The notes below the pieces were generated by a model that searched no databases, had not been told where the DNA came from, and worked only from the letters and a program-made list of their open reading frames with translations. This document shows, in pieces, positions 30,293 to 39,663 of a stretch of 64,000 bases of DNA. The stretch comes from Gemella sp. zg-570 (GTDB taxonomy: Bacteria > Bacillota > Bacilli > Staphylococcales > Gemellaceae), in contig NZ_CP076443.1 of NCBI RefSeq assembly GCF_018866345.1, positions 891,501-955,500 on the forward strand, written 5' to 3'. The stretch's first letter is position 1, and every line of letters starts with the position of its first letter. Both the position numbers and the translations under genes were made by a program.

Positions 30293-30493
30293 TTAATTTT
30301 TTATTATATCTATTATGTGTTTTACGGCTGTTAAATCTATTGCATCGATTATGCGTCCGTTTCCTATCACACTATATCCTATTATAACACCTATATAAAG
30401 TATTGCAAAGCAAATTATTAAAAATTTTATAACTTTTAATACCTTAATAAAAAATTTATTTATTTCTTGTGTTTTCTTATGTAGTTCAGCCAT
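30293..30493 (-). CDS. EpuA-like small membrane protein
   Basis: This 66-residue protein has a basic N-terminus, one membrane helix (residues about 20-42) and a short outer tail with the GYSVIGNG turn that recalls EpuA-family proteins. In streptococci epuA lies next to murA, exactly as here (11 bp after murA), which supports the assignment. The function of the family is poorly known; database names calling it an RNA polymerase subunit are doubtful. Confidence 0.65.
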   Translation of the reverse strand: MAELHKKTQEINKFFIKVLKVIKFLIICFAILYIGVIIGYSVIGNGRIIDAIDLTAVKHIIDIIKN

Positions 30494-30503
30494 TAAAACA
30501 CTC

Positions 30504-31772
30504 CTATTCTTCTATGCGAACAATATCTGCTCCTAATTTCCTTAATTTATTTTCTATATCTACATAGCCCCTATCTATATGCTCTATATGAGATATTGTA
30601 GTTTGACCGTGAGATATAAGACCAGCAATTATAAGTGCTGCACCTGCTCTTAAGTCGGTAGCCTTAACATTTGTACCCTCTAGTTTTGTTAAACCTTCGA
30701 TTAAGGCACTGCGTCCTTCTATACGAATTTTTGCATTCATTCTTCTTAGTTCTTCGACGTGCATAAATCTATTTTCAAAAATTGTTTCTGTGATTGTAGA
30801 AACTCCTTTGGCTAGTAAGCTTAATACCATGATAATAGATTGCATATCTGTTAAAAATCCTGGATGAGGTAGAGTTTTTACATCTATGGGTTTTAGATAT
30901 TCTTTAGTATTACGAACACGCATTGCATTTTCTAAAACTTCTATTTCAATACCCATTTCTCGCATTTTTGCTACTAGGGCTACATTATCTTCATATCTTG
31001 CTCCCCTGACTAAGACATTACCTTTTGTTGCGGCGGTAGCTATCATGTAGGTAGCGGCTTCTACCCTGTCAGGCATTATTGTATGTTCTGCACCATGTAA
31101 TTTTTCAACACCTTCTATTACTAAGCGTGGTGTATTTTCTCCACTAATTTTTGCTCCCATTTTTTTTAGAAAGGCTATCATATCCCCAATTTCTGGTTCT
31201 TGTGCGGCGTTTTCTAAAATTGTTGTTCCTTTTGCTAGGCAAGATGCCATGATAACATTTTGCGTTGCTCCGACACTGGGAAAGTCAAAGAAAATTGTTG
31301 TTCCATTAAGTCCATTTTCTGCTTTTAATTCTACATAACCAGCATCTTGGATAATTTCAGCACCAAGGCATTCAAAACCTTTTAAGTGTTGTTCTATGGG
31401 TCTACTCCCTATTGCACAACCACCAGGCATAGCAACTTTAGCAAATTTTTCTCTTGCTAATATGGGGGCTGCCACTAAAAATGAAGCTCGCATTTTACTG
31501 ACAAATTCAAAAGATGCTTCTTGTTTCAAATTATTTCTTGCGTCTATTTCTAAAATTTTTGCTTGTGGGTCGTAAATAACCTTAACTCCAATAGAAGCTA
31601 AGAGATTACTTATTATTTTTAAATCTGAAAGATTTGGTACATTATAAAATTTACTTGTTCCTTCGGTAGCTAGCAAAGCTGAAGTTACGATAGGCAAAAC
31701 TGCATTTTTTGCTCCTTCTATTTGTACCTCTCCCATTAAAGGTCTCCCACCTTTAACTACTATTTTATTCAA
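30504..31772 (-). CDS. murA: UDP-N-acetylglucosamine 1-carboxyvinyltransferase
   Basis: MurA performs the first committed step of peptidoglycan synthesis, adding enolpyruvate to UDP-GlcNAc. The protein shows Lys22 in EGAKNAVLP and the fosfomycin-target Cys119 in PGGCAIGSRP, both normal. An upstream extension to 31835 is open, but a GGAGG site 7 bp before TTG at 31772 gives the expected N-terminus (M)NKIVVKGG, so TTG is chosen (422 aa). It is followed by the epuA-like gene. Confidence 0.96.
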   Translation of the reverse strand: MNKIVVKGGRPLMGEVQIEGAKNAVLPIVTSALLATEGTSKFYNVPNLSDLKIISNLLASIGVKVIYDPQAKILEIDARNNLKQEASFEFVSKMRASFLVAAPILAREKFAKVAMPGGCAIGSRPIEQHLKGFECLGAEIIQDAGYVELKAENGLNGTTIFFDFPSVGATQNVIMASCLAKGTTILENAAQEPEIGDMIAFLKKMGAKISGENTPRLVIEGVEKLHGAEHTIMPDRVEAATYMIATAATKGNVLVRGARYEDNVALVAKMREMGIEIEVLENAMRVRNTKEYLKPIDVKTLPHPGFLTDMQSIIMVLSLLAKGVSTITETIFENRFMHVEELRRMNAKIRIEGRSALIEGLTKLEGTNVKATDLRAGAALIIAGLISHGQTTISHIEHIDRGYVDIENKLRKLGADIVRIEE

Positions 31773-31982
31773 AATATTTCCTCCATTAACACAATATATC
31801 GAAATAATAATAACACATTTACAATAATAATACAAAATATTATTTTAAAATAAAAATTTCTAATCTATCTTCAAGAAAAATTAAAAAATTCTTTTTAATA
31901 CTCTTAAAAATATTTTTATGCTAAAATTATTAATGCAAATAAAATTAACTATAATACTATAATATAGAAAGAGAGTGTTACT

Positions 31983-34238
31983 TTGAATTTTAAAGAAATA
32001 ATAAAAGAACAGGATTTATTCGCTTTATTTAACGAAGCAACAATCGGAATTGAAAAAGAGGGGCAAAGAGTTCTCAAAAATGCAGAAATAGCAAAAACTC
32101 CTCACCCTAAAAATATAGGAAATAGACAAAATCACCCTTACATTCAAACAGATTTTGCAGAATCGCAGGTTGAATTAATAACATCTCCAGAAGAAAATAG
32201 CAGGGAAGTATATAGATATCTTAGTGCCATCCACGAAGTTTTATTGAGAAAATTGCCACAAGATGAATTTATATGGCCGCTTAGTATTCCGGCAATTCTT
32301 CCTAAAGAAGAAGATATACAGGTTGCTCAATTTGATAAAAAAGAAGATGTTGAATACCGTGAATATTTGGTTAGTGTTTATGGCAAATATATTCAAATGA
32401 TTTCTGGTATTCATTATAATTTTGGTTTCTCCCAAGATTTTATAAATAGATTGGTAGAGATAACAAAATTAGAAGAAAATATTTTACGCAATAAGCTGTA
32501 TATGAAATTAGCTAGACAATTTATTCGTTATCAGTGGCTACTAGTTTATTTTTACGGGGCTAGTCCCCTAGCACCAGATGAATTTTTTACAAAACTGAAA
32601 AATCCTAAAAAAATAGTTCGAAGTCTTAGAACGAGTAAATATGGTTATGTCAATGATGAAAGTATCAAAGTTTCTTTTGCTTCCATAGAAGAGTATGCAA
32701 AAACTTTAACTGGGTTTGTAGCTGAGGGTAAACTTATTGCAGAAAAAGAATTTTATTCGAGCGTTCGTTTTAGAGGAGCGAGTAAAGTTTTTGACTTGCA
32801 AAAAAAAGGAATCCAGTATTTAGAATTTAGGTTGTTTGATATTAATCCATTTGCTCCTTATGGTATTAAGGAAGAAGATATTCGTTTTATTCAATTATTT
32901 GCCATGCTCTTATTATGGTTAGATGAAGAAGATGAAAAAACTTCTGTCGAGATAGGAAAAAATTATAGTGAACAAATTGCCCTAGATAATCCACTTAAAT
33001 CTCCTATATTTTTAAAAGAAGCTGAATATTTATTAAATAACTTGTTAGAAATAATAGAAAATGCAAACTTTAGTTTAGAAGATAAGAAATTAGTTGAAAA
33101 TAAAATAAAAGAAATCTACAATGCTAAACTAACTGTTGGTGGTAAACTATGGCTTGAATATGAAAAAGTTGGGAGCATGGCAGACCTAGGAAGTAAGTTA
33201 GCCATAGAATATAAAAATCAAGCACTAGAAAAATATTATTCACTAACTGCCTTTTCTAATATGGAACTATCAACACAAGCCTTGATGAGTGATGCCATTG
33301 CACAAGGTATTAGCATAAAAATTCTCGATGAACAAGACCAATTTTTAAAACTTTCATACGGCAAGCACACTGAATATGTAAAAAATGGCAATATGACAAA
33401 ATACGACACCTACATTTCTCCCTTAATTATGGAAAATAAGGTCGTTACAAAAAAAATATTGGCAGAAAATAATTTCAGAGTGCCAAAAAGTTATCAGTAC
33501 AATAGTATCGACAAGGCAAAAAGCGAATTTGAAAAAATTAGGGGCAAGGCCATAGTCATAAAACCAAAAAGTACAAACTTTGGTCTGGGTATTACAATTT
33601 TTAAAAATGGAATTAATAATTTAGACGACTACGAAAAGGCTCTGTCAATCGCCTTGAAAGAAGACAAGGAAATAATGGTAGAAGAATTTATCGAGGGAAC
33701 AGAATATAGATTTTTTGTTCTTGGCGATAAAACTCTAGCAGTCTTGCTAAGAGTACCTGCCAATGTTATTGGCAACGGCAAGTCGACAATAGCTGAATTA
33801 GTTGCTAAAAAAAATGAAAATTCTCTGCGTGGTGATGGGCTATCCTCTCCCCTGAAAAAAATTCAGTTGGGAGATATAGAATTATTACAGCTAAAAGAGC
33901 AAGGTTTAAATGCTACTAGTATCTTGGCTGAGGGGAAAATTGCCTATCTCCGTGCCAACTCTAATATTTCTACTGGTGGCGACTCTATCGATATGACAGA
34001 CCGAGTAGATGAAAGTTATAAAAAATTAGCGGTGGAAATAACGCAAGCTATGGGGGCAAAAATTTGCGGTGTCGACCTAATTATAGAAGATATAGAAGCT
34101 GTTGCCACAAATAAAAATTACGGTGTTATTGAAGCCAACTTCAACCCCATGATGATGATGCATATTTTCCCAGCAGAGGGTAAAAGTCATAGGCTAACAG
34201 AAGAGGTTTTGAAAATCTTATTTCCTGAAAAATATTAA
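31983..34238 (+). CDS. gshF: Bifunctional glutamate-cysteine ligase/glutathione synthetase
   Basis: GshF makes glutathione from Glu, Cys and Gly in one 751-residue cytosolic protein, as in streptococci, Listeria and relatives. Residues 1 to about 430 form the gamma-glutamylcysteine ligase, with GIEKEGQR at residues 22-29 and the GIHYNFGFS motif. Residues about 490-751 form an ATP-grasp domain with VIKPKSTNFGLGITIF and EEFIEGTEYRFFVLG. It begins at TTG, which fits a purine-rich AGAGAG upstream. A hairpin follows the stop. Glutathione production fits the glutaredoxin-like gene at 53527. Confidence 0.95.
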   Translation: MNFKEIIKEQDLFALFNEATIGIEKEGQRVLKNAEIAKTPHPKNIGNRQNHPYIQTDFAESQVELITSPEENSREVYRYLSAIHEVLLRKLPQDEFIWPLSIPAILPKEEDIQVAQFDKKEDVEYREYLVSVYGKYIQMISGIHYNFGFSQDFINRLVEITKLEENILRNKLYMKLARQFIRYQWLLVYFYGASPLAPDEFFTKLKNPKKIVRSLRTSKYGYVNDESIKVSFASIEEYAKTLTGFVAEGKLIAEKEFYSSVRFRGASKVFDLQKKGIQYLEFRLFDINPFAPYGIKEEDIRFIQLFAMLLLWLDEEDEKTSVEIGKNYSEQIALDNPLKSPIFLKEAEYLLNNLLEIIENANFSLEDKKLVENKIKEIYNAKLTVGGKLWLEYEKVGSMADLGSKLAIEYKNQALEKYYSLTAFSNMELSTQALMSDAIAQGISIKILDEQDQFLKLSYGKHTEYVKNGNMTKYDTYISPLIMENKVVTKKILAENNFRVPKSYQYNSIDKAKSEFEKIRGKAIVIKPKSTNFGLGITIFKNGINNLDDYEKALSIALKEDKEIMVEEFIEGTEYRFFVLGDKTLAVLLRVPANVIGNGKSTIAELVAKKNENSLRGDGLSSPLKKIQLGDIELLQLKEQGLNATSILAEGKIAYLRANSNISTGGDSIDMTDRVDESYKKLAVEITQAMGAKICGVDLIIEDIEAVATNKNYGVIEANFNPMMMMHIFPAEGKSHRLTEEVLKILFPEKY

Positions 34239-34266
34239 AAAACAAGATAGAAATTCTAGCTTGTTT
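34239..34266 (+). terminator. Intrinsic terminator of gshF
   Basis: Stem AAACAAG.TAGAA/TTCTA.CTTGTTT with one mismatch, immediately after the stop and followed by TTTTA. Confidence 0.6.
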
Positions 34267-34393
34267 TATTTTAAATTTTTAAATTTTTTTATTAAATTTA
34301 TTGCTATAAGTTTGTAGTAAAATAAAATTCTTTATTTCTTTATATTTTCATTATATAATTTTTAAAAATATAACATTTTTAAAGGAGATTATA

Positions 34394-34720
34394 ATGCATT
34401 ACTTATATTTATTTATAGCAATTTTAATAGAACTTTTTGGTTCAAGTATGTTGAAATTATCAGAAGGCTTTACAAAACTTTATCCTGGACTTGCTTCTAT
34501 AATTAGCTTTGCTATATGTTTTTACTTTTTAGCTCTATCTTTAAATAAAATAAATCTAGGAGTTGCCTATGCAACTTGGTAAGCTGTCGGCATAGTTTTC
34601 ACTTCTATTATTTCTGTTTTAATTTTTAAAGAAAGTATTAATGTTCCTACTATACTAGGTATTATTCTAATTGTTGTCGGTGTGATTATCGTAAATTTAT
34701 TTGGAAATGCTAGTCATTAA
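34394..34720 (+). pseudogene. SMR-family multidrug exporter with a premature stop
   Basis: The gene would encode a 108-residue four-helix small multidrug resistance protein. A TAA at 34580-34582 interrupts it inside the hallmark motif AYATW-[S]-AVGIV, where family members normally have Ser (TCA to TAA is one change). Codons on both sides remain in frame and coherent to VIIVNLFGNASH. The conserved membrane Glu (residue 13, ILIELFGSS) is present. The ribosome site is AAAGGAG. It is either a recent nonsense mutation or a sequence error. Confidence 0.85.
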
Positions 34721-34764
34721 TAAAAATATAATATTAAAAATTTTTACAAAAAAGGAGAATTATT

Positions 34765-36543
34765 ATGAATTTTAGAACAGAAGACCAAGTTAGAGATGAA
34801 GCAAAAATTATATTGAGGTTCAATGAAAAAGAAAAAGATATAAAACAAGGCACTGGACAGATAACTACTTTTAATCAGTTAGGATTTAAGGGAATTAACG
34901 ATAAGCCTGACGGTTGGTATTTGCCTAAAAATATAAATGAGGTAGCCATAATACTTGAAACAAAATCTGAAGATAAGGATATAGATAAAAAAGTTTTTAT
35001 TGATGAATTACTAAAAAATATAGATATTATCTCAGGTAAATATAAAAAAACTATTGGTATATTATACAACGGAAAAGAAGTTTCGGTATTCAAAAATAGA
35101 GAAAAAATTGATTGTGCAGTAACTTTACAAGAGAAGCAATACTACATAAATTTATTCAAAGATAACTTTATTGATAAAAATAAAATTTATTCACTTACCC
35201 AAAAAATTAACGACCTTTTACACTTTAAATTTGGTATTAAAAATTTATATCATAGAATGATTTTCACAGCCGCTGCTTTAGTTGTAGAAAGATTTGGTGG
35301 TAATTTAGAAGCTATCAAAAATAATGGTTATGAACCCTTTAGAAATAAAATTTATGATACCTTAGCAAAATCTCTACGAGAACATAGGCAACAAAATTTG
35401 AAAATTGATATTCTACTAGACGTATATAGCGAAATTAAAATGAATATAGTTGAAAATCAAGATGATATAAATTCTTTTATAGACGCTATTATTGAAATAT
35501 CTTCTTCCGTTAATTCTGATAATTGGAACGGCGAAGATGTTATGGGAATATTCTTCAATGAGTTTAATCGATATAAGAAAAAATCAGAAAGCGGACAAGT
35601 GTTTACTCCAGAACACATTACATCTTTTATGTACGATTTAATAGAAGTCAGTTACAATGACAGAGTTCTTGATGCAACTTGTGGTAGTGGTGCTTTTTTA
35701 GTAAAATCAATGGCTAATATGCTCCAAGAAGTCGGCGGTCTAAATACAAAAGAAGCAGAAGATATTAAACAAAATAAACTCTTCGGAATAGAATTTGATA
35801 GAGAAATATTTGCCCTAGCCTGTGCAAATATGCTAATACATAAAGATGGTAAAACTAATTTAGAACAATTAGATACAAGAGAAGAACAAGCTTGTAAATG
35901 GATAAAGTCAAAGAAGATAACAAAAGTTTTAATGAACCCTCCCTTTGAAAGAAAATATGGTTGTAAAAAAATAGTAGAAAATGTTTTAACCAATGTGCCA
36001 AGTGGCATTAAATGTGCATTTATTTTACCAGACAAAAAACTTGAAAAAGATAAAATGCAAGCTCTACTAAAAAAACATACACTAGATATGATTATTAAAT
36101 TGCCTGAAAAACTATTTGATGGCGGCGTAACAACGAGTATTTTTGTATTTGAAACAGGTAAACCACAAGGTAATAAAAAGATTTTTGCTTGTTACATAGA
36201 AGATGACGGTTTAGAAAGAGTTAAAAATCAAGGTAGACACGATATAAAAAATAAATGGAATGATATTGAAAGCTACTGGCTAGATGTTGTAAGAACAAAA
36301 GTTGATACTAAGTACAATACACATCAATGGCTTGATGCTAGCGAAAATTTATCATACCAAAAACCACAAAAAGAATTTGAGATATTTGAAGAAGACTTTA
36401 AAAAGACGATTATTGACTATATAATGTTTGAAGAAAAAATTGACGTTAAAGAATTTAACGAAAAATTATTAAAAGAAGTTCTATATAAATCGGAATTAGT
36501 AGAAAACAAATTAATTTTAAATTTAGGTGAGAAAGATGAATAA
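34765..36543 (+). CDS. BcgI-like type IIB restriction-modification A subunit (endonuclease plus N6-adenine methyltransferase)
   Basis: This 592-residue protein combines an N-terminal nuclease-like domain with an N6-adenine methyltransferase. Residues 48-67 show PD (48-49) and ExK (Glu65, Lys67) of a PD-(D/E)XK site. The methyltransferase shows motif I DATCGSGAFL (303-312) and motif IV NPPF (391-394), and is preceded by the HsdM-type helical region. The fused layout with a separate specificity protein directly downstream matches BcgI, whose complexes cut on both sides of the site. A plain HsdM is less likely because the nuclease domain is present and no hsdR is seen. The start has AAAGGAG. Confidence 0.85.
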   Translation: MNFRTEDQVRDEAKIILRFNEKEKDIKQGTGQITTFNQLGFKGINDKPDGWYLPKNINEVAIILETKSEDKDIDKKVFIDELLKNIDIISGKYKKTIGILYNGKEVSVFKNREKIDCAVTLQEKQYYINLFKDNFIDKNKIYSLTQKINDLLHFKFGIKNLYHRMIFTAAALVVERFGGNLEAIKNNGYEPFRNKIYDTLAKSLREHRQQNLKIDILLDVYSEIKMNIVENQDDINSFIDAIIEISSSVNSDNWNGEDVMGIFFNEFNRYKKKSESGQVFTPEHITSFMYDLIEVSYNDRVLDATCGSGAFLVKSMANMLQEVGGLNTKEAEDIKQNKLFGIEFDREIFALACANMLIHKDGKTNLEQLDTREEQACKWIKSKKITKVLMNPPFERKYGCKKIVENVLTNVPSGIKCAFILPDKKLEKDKMQALLKKHTLDMIIKLPEKLFDGGVTTSIFVFETGKPQGNKKIFACYIEDDGLERVKNQGRHDIKNKWNDIESYWLDVVRTKVDTKYNTHQWLDASENLSYQKPQKEFEIFEEDFKKTIIDYIMFEEKIDVKEFNEKLLKEVLYKSELVENKLILNLGEKDE

Positions 36544-37585
36544 ATTAGATATAATTAAGTGGAAAGTCTTTGAAATGAGTGAATTATTTGATATTAATCC
36601 AACAAAATATCATAAACTTACTAATAAAGATTTAATGCAAGAAGATGGTAAAAATCCAGTTATTGTTAATTCTAGCTATAATAACGGTATAGGCGGATAT
36701 ACTAATTATGACATAACAGAGAAAGGAAATGTAATTACTTTTAGTGATACAACAACTTCTGATAGCATTTTCTACCAACCTAATGATTTTGTAGGGTATC
36801 CCCACGTTCAAGTCTTAAAACCAATAAAATATAAAGAGAAATGGAACAAAGATAGTTTAATATTTTTTACAGTTATATTTAAGAAAAAAGCATCATTAAT
36901 GAATTACGATTATGTAAATAAATTTACAAGAACTGATGCACTAAAATTAAATATAAAACTACCTGTAAAATCTGACGGTAGCCCTGATTTTGAATATATG
37001 GAAAACTTTGTAAAAAGGCTTGAAACTAGAGAGAGAGAGAGTTCAAGCAATCTTTTACAGCATTTAGAAAATTCAAAAACAAATAGGGTTGATACAAGTA
37101 AGTGGAGGGAATTTATAATTGGAGATTTATTTGAAAAAATTGTAAAACCTAATGTACTTCATTCAAGAGAAGTTGTTGAAGATGAAGACGGTATACCTTA
37201 TGTTGTAAGAACAAAGTTTAATAATGGTATAAAATATAGGGTTAAGAAAAGTAGATATATGAAGCCCAGCCCAAAAGGAGTTATTTCATTTGGTGCAGAA
37301 AATGCTTCTTTTTTCTATCAAAAAGAAAGTTTTGTATCAGGAAGAGATATTTATTATATAGATACTCAACATTTGAATGAAAAAGTTTGTTTATTTTTAG
37401 TTTCTTGTTTACAAACACTATCTAAAAAATATTCATATAGCAACGGTCTATTTCCTAACTTACTAAAAAAAGAAAAAATAAAATTGCCAGTTAAAACAGA
37501 CAATACTCCTGATTGGGAGCAAATGGAAAATTACATTACAAAATTAAGTCTAAATATAATAAAAAAACTAGCATTTATAAAATAA
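36536..37585 (+). CDS. Restriction-modification specificity subunit (BcgI-B/HsdS-like)
   Basis: This 349-residue protein has two target-recognition halves. The first begins near WKVFEMSELFDINP and the second near WREFIIGDLFEKIV (about residue 189). Each ends in a similar helical region with KLPVK(S/T)DxxPDxExMENxxxxL. It would direct the A subunit to its DNA target. ATG 36536 has AGGTGAG upstream and overlaps the A-subunit stop by 8 bp (ATGAATAA), indicating translational coupling. A GTG at 36527 is open but overlaps that site. A strong terminator ends the operon. Confidence 0.88.
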   Translation: MNKLDIIKWKVFEMSELFDINPTKYHKLTNKDLMQEDGKNPVIVNSSYNNGIGGYTNYDITEKGNVITFSDTTTSDSIFYQPNDFVGYPHVQVLKPIKYKEKWNKDSLIFFTVIFKKKASLMNYDYVNKFTRTDALKLNIKLPVKSDGSPDFEYMENFVKRLETRERESSSNLLQHLENSKTNRVDTSKWREFIIGDLFEKIVKPNVLHSREVVEDEDGIPYVVRTKFNNGIKYRVKKSRYMKPSPKGVISFGAENASFFYQKESFVSGRDIYYIDTQHLNEKVCLFLVSCLQTLSKKYSYSNGLFPNLLKKEKIKLPVKTDNTPDWEQMENYITKLSLNIIKKLAFIK

Positions 37586-37616
37586 AAACTACTAAGAATA
37601 AAATCTTAGTAGTTTT
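37585..37616 (+). terminator. Intrinsic terminator of the restriction-modification operon
   Basis: Perfect 13-bp stem AAAACTACTAAGA/TCTTAGTAGTTTT, 6-base loop, then a T-run. Confidence 0.9.
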
Positions 37617-37757
37617 TTTATTTTAAAAAATAGTAATTATAGTAATATCAACACAAGTCAAATCAAAATAGAATAAAGTTTTATTTTTTGCTATAATAGA
37701 GAAAGTTACAACTAGGTTTAAATTCCTAAATACAATAACTATGGAGGGACAAGTAAA

Positions 37758-38633
37758 ATGATAAAATTAATAGCAACCGACATGGACGGAACATTTCTTA
37801 ATAGCGAACATAAGATTACAAAAGAAAATTTAGAAGCGGTAGAATATGCTAGAAAAAATGGCGTAGAATTTTTAGTAGTAACCGGTCGTGCCTATTACGA
37901 AGCCTTAGAAGTAATTACAGAAGCAAATTTTAAAACCGAAATATTAACCCTAAACGGAGCTGTAAATTATGACACTAGTGGTGAAATTACAAAAATTTTT
38001 CCCTTGGATACTAAGGATATTAAGTTTATTATTAATGAATTAAAAAATATTGGTATCACTTGTAAAATTTATACAAAAAACTGCCTATACACAGACAGTA
38101 TTCAAGAATATATTCAAGCCTTTATTGATTTGGTAAAAGGACAAGGTTTTGAACCAGATGTTGAAGGCCTTACTAAGGAAGTTTTAAGAAGAAAAGACAA
38201 GGGGCATATAGTCGAAGTTGCTAATGTCGAAGACTATATTAATCTTGCTGACAATCCAACAATAAAAATAATTGTTCTTCATCAAGATAGAAAAAAATTA
38301 GAAGAAGCTAAAAACTTACTAGAAAAAAATACTAATATCGAAATTACTTCTTCAGGTTACAACAATTTAGAAATTATTAGTAAAGAGGCGTCAAAGGGAA
38401 ATGCCCTGATAGATATTTGCAAGAAAAAGAATATAGACCTAGAAAATGTTATGAGCCTAGGAGATAATCTCAACGATATTTCCATGTTAGAAATTTCAAA
38501 ATATAGTGTTGCCATGAAAAATGCCACTCCTAAAGTTAAAGAAAAGTCAAAATACATTACAGAATTTGATAACAATAATTCTGGTGTCGGACGTATGATA
38601 AAAAAATTATTGAAAGAAGTAAATGGTATCTAA
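37758..38633 (+). CDS. Cof-type HAD-superfamily sugar phosphatase
   Basis: This 291-residue HAD-IIB hydrolase probably dephosphorylates sugar phosphates or related metabolites; the substrate is unknown. Motif I is DMDGTFLN (residues 8-15), motif II is VVTGR near 39, and the C-terminal GDNLNDISML motif is near 236. GGAGG precedes the ATG, and an extended -10 (TGCTATAAT, 37689-37697) may drive it. It overlaps cdd. A truncated second copy of its first 200 bp lies at about 42650-42840. Confidence 0.9.
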   Translation: MIKLIATDMDGTFLNSEHKITKENLEAVEYARKNGVEFLVVTGRAYYEALEVITEANFKTEILTLNGAVNYDTSGEITKIFPLDTKDIKFIINELKNIGITCKIYTKNCLYTDSIQEYIQAFIDLVKGQGFEPDVEGLTKEVLRRKDKGHIVEVANVEDYINLADNPTIKIIVLHQDRKKLEEAKNLLEKNTNIEITSSGYNNLEIISKEASKGNALIDICKKKNIDLENVMSLGDNLNDISMLEISKYSVAMKNATPKVKEKSKYITEFDNNNSGVGRMIKKLLKEVNGI

Positions 38634-39051
38634 AATGGAAATAAATAAAATTCTTATAAACAAGGCAATTGAAGCGACAAACTTTGCCTACGTTCCCTAC
38701 TCTAAATTTCGAGTTGGTGCTGCCCTACTTGCAAAAAATGGTAAGATATACACAGGTTGCAACATAGAAAATGCCAGCTACACACCCACCAACTGTGCAG
38801 AGCGTACAGCAATATTTAAGGCAGTAAGTGAGGGCGTTAGAGACTTTGAAAAAATAGCCGTAGTCGGAGGCCCAGACGGAAATTTATTAGAAACTTGTTC
38901 GCCGTGCGGTGTGTGTAGGCAAGTTATTGCAGAATTTGCCGATGAAAATTTTAAAATTATTCTAGGAAATTCGCATGATAATTTTAAGGTCTATAATTTT
39001 TTCGAGGAAGTTTTACCCCTTAGCTTTTCAAAAAAAGATTTGGAAAAATAA
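38623..39051 (+). CDS. cdd: Cytidine deaminase
   Basis: Cdd converts cytidine or deoxycytidine to uridine in pyrimidine salvage. The zinc site is complete: counting from the ATG at 38635, Cys54 and Glu56 in NCAERTA and Cys91/Cys94 in PCGVCRQ. The frame opens at 38623, overlapping the phosphatase stop by 11 bp. Starting at 38635 would give the more usual N-terminus MEINKIL, but neither start has a strong ribosome site. Its last 57 codons are repeated downstream in tandem. Confidence 0.93.
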   Translation: MVSKMEINKILINKAIEATNFAYVPYSKFRVGAALLAKNGKIYTGCNIENASYTPTNCAERTAIFKAVSEGVRDFEKIAVVGGPDGNLLETCSPCGVCRQVIAEFADENFKIILGNSHDNFKVYNFFEEVLPLSFSKKDLEK

Positions 39052-39430
39052 AATTTATTAGAATCTTGTTCACCGTGTGGTGTGTGTAGGCAAGTTATTG
39101 CAGAATTTGCCGATGAAAATTTTAAAATTATTCTAGGAAATTCGCATGATAATTTTAAGGTCTATAACTTTTTCGAGGAAGTTTTACCCCTTAGCTTTTC
39201 AAAAAAAGATTTGGAAAAATAAAATTTATTAGAATCTTGTTCACCGTGTGGTGTGTGTAGGCAAGTTATTGCAGAATTTGCCGATGAAAATTTTAAAATT
39301 ATTCTAGGAAATTCGCATGATAATTTTAAGGTCTATAACTTTTTCGAGGAAGTTTTACCCCTTAGCTTTTCAAAAAAGGATTTAGAAAAATAAAATTTGT
39401 TAGAAACTTGTTCACCATGTGGTGTGCGAA
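38881..39430 (+). repeat. Tandem 171-bp copies of the cdd 3' end
   Basis: The final 171 bp of cdd (57 codons including the PCGVCRQ zinc motif and the stop) recur twice in full and once partly, with matching positions at 38890, 39061, 39232 and 39403. The copies differ by only a few bases. The last one breaks off after the zinc-motif codons near 39425. They have no start codon, so they look like amplification debris, not genes. Confidence 0.93.
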
Positions 39431-39537
39431 AAATATTAAAAAAACAACAAAGTCATATTCTAAAATGAGAATTAATAGCTAGAGAATTGAAAATCATAAA
39501 AGAATAAATAAAAAATACAAAAACTTATTAAAAAATA

Positions 39538-39566
39538 TTGACAATTAGTTTTTTATAAAATATAAT
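39538..39566 (+). promoter_or_regulatory. Consensus promoter of the peptide cassette
   Basis: Perfect TTGACA (39538-39543), 17-bp spacer, TATAAT (39561-39566). It lies about 100 bp before the precursor peptide gene and implies strong constitutive or regulated expression of the cassette. Confidence 0.85.
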
Positions 39567-39587
39567 TTAAAAAATAAACAAGGTGAG

Positions 39588-39632
39588 GTGATTAAAACTA
39601 ATTTTAGCTATTATAAATATTTAAAGTATTAA
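39588..39632 (+). CDS. Possible 14-codon leader ORF
   Basis: GTG at 39588, preceded by AAGGTGA, opens a 14-residue aromatic/lysine-rich peptide (VIKTNFSYYKYLKY) in the cassette leader, 31 bp before the precursor gene. It may be a chance frame, a leader peptide or a second short product. Confidence 0.2.
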   Translation: MIKTNFSYYKYLKY

Positions 39633-39663
39633 TTATATATTAAATAATTAGGAGTAAATAAAA

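Noticed and set aside
36527-36535. GTG start for the specificity subunit
   Set aside because: It overlaps the AGGTGAG ribosome site that serves ATG 36536.
38881-39430. Possible CRISPR array or set of small genes
   Set aside because: The 171-bp units are contiguous copies of the cdd tail without spacers or starts.
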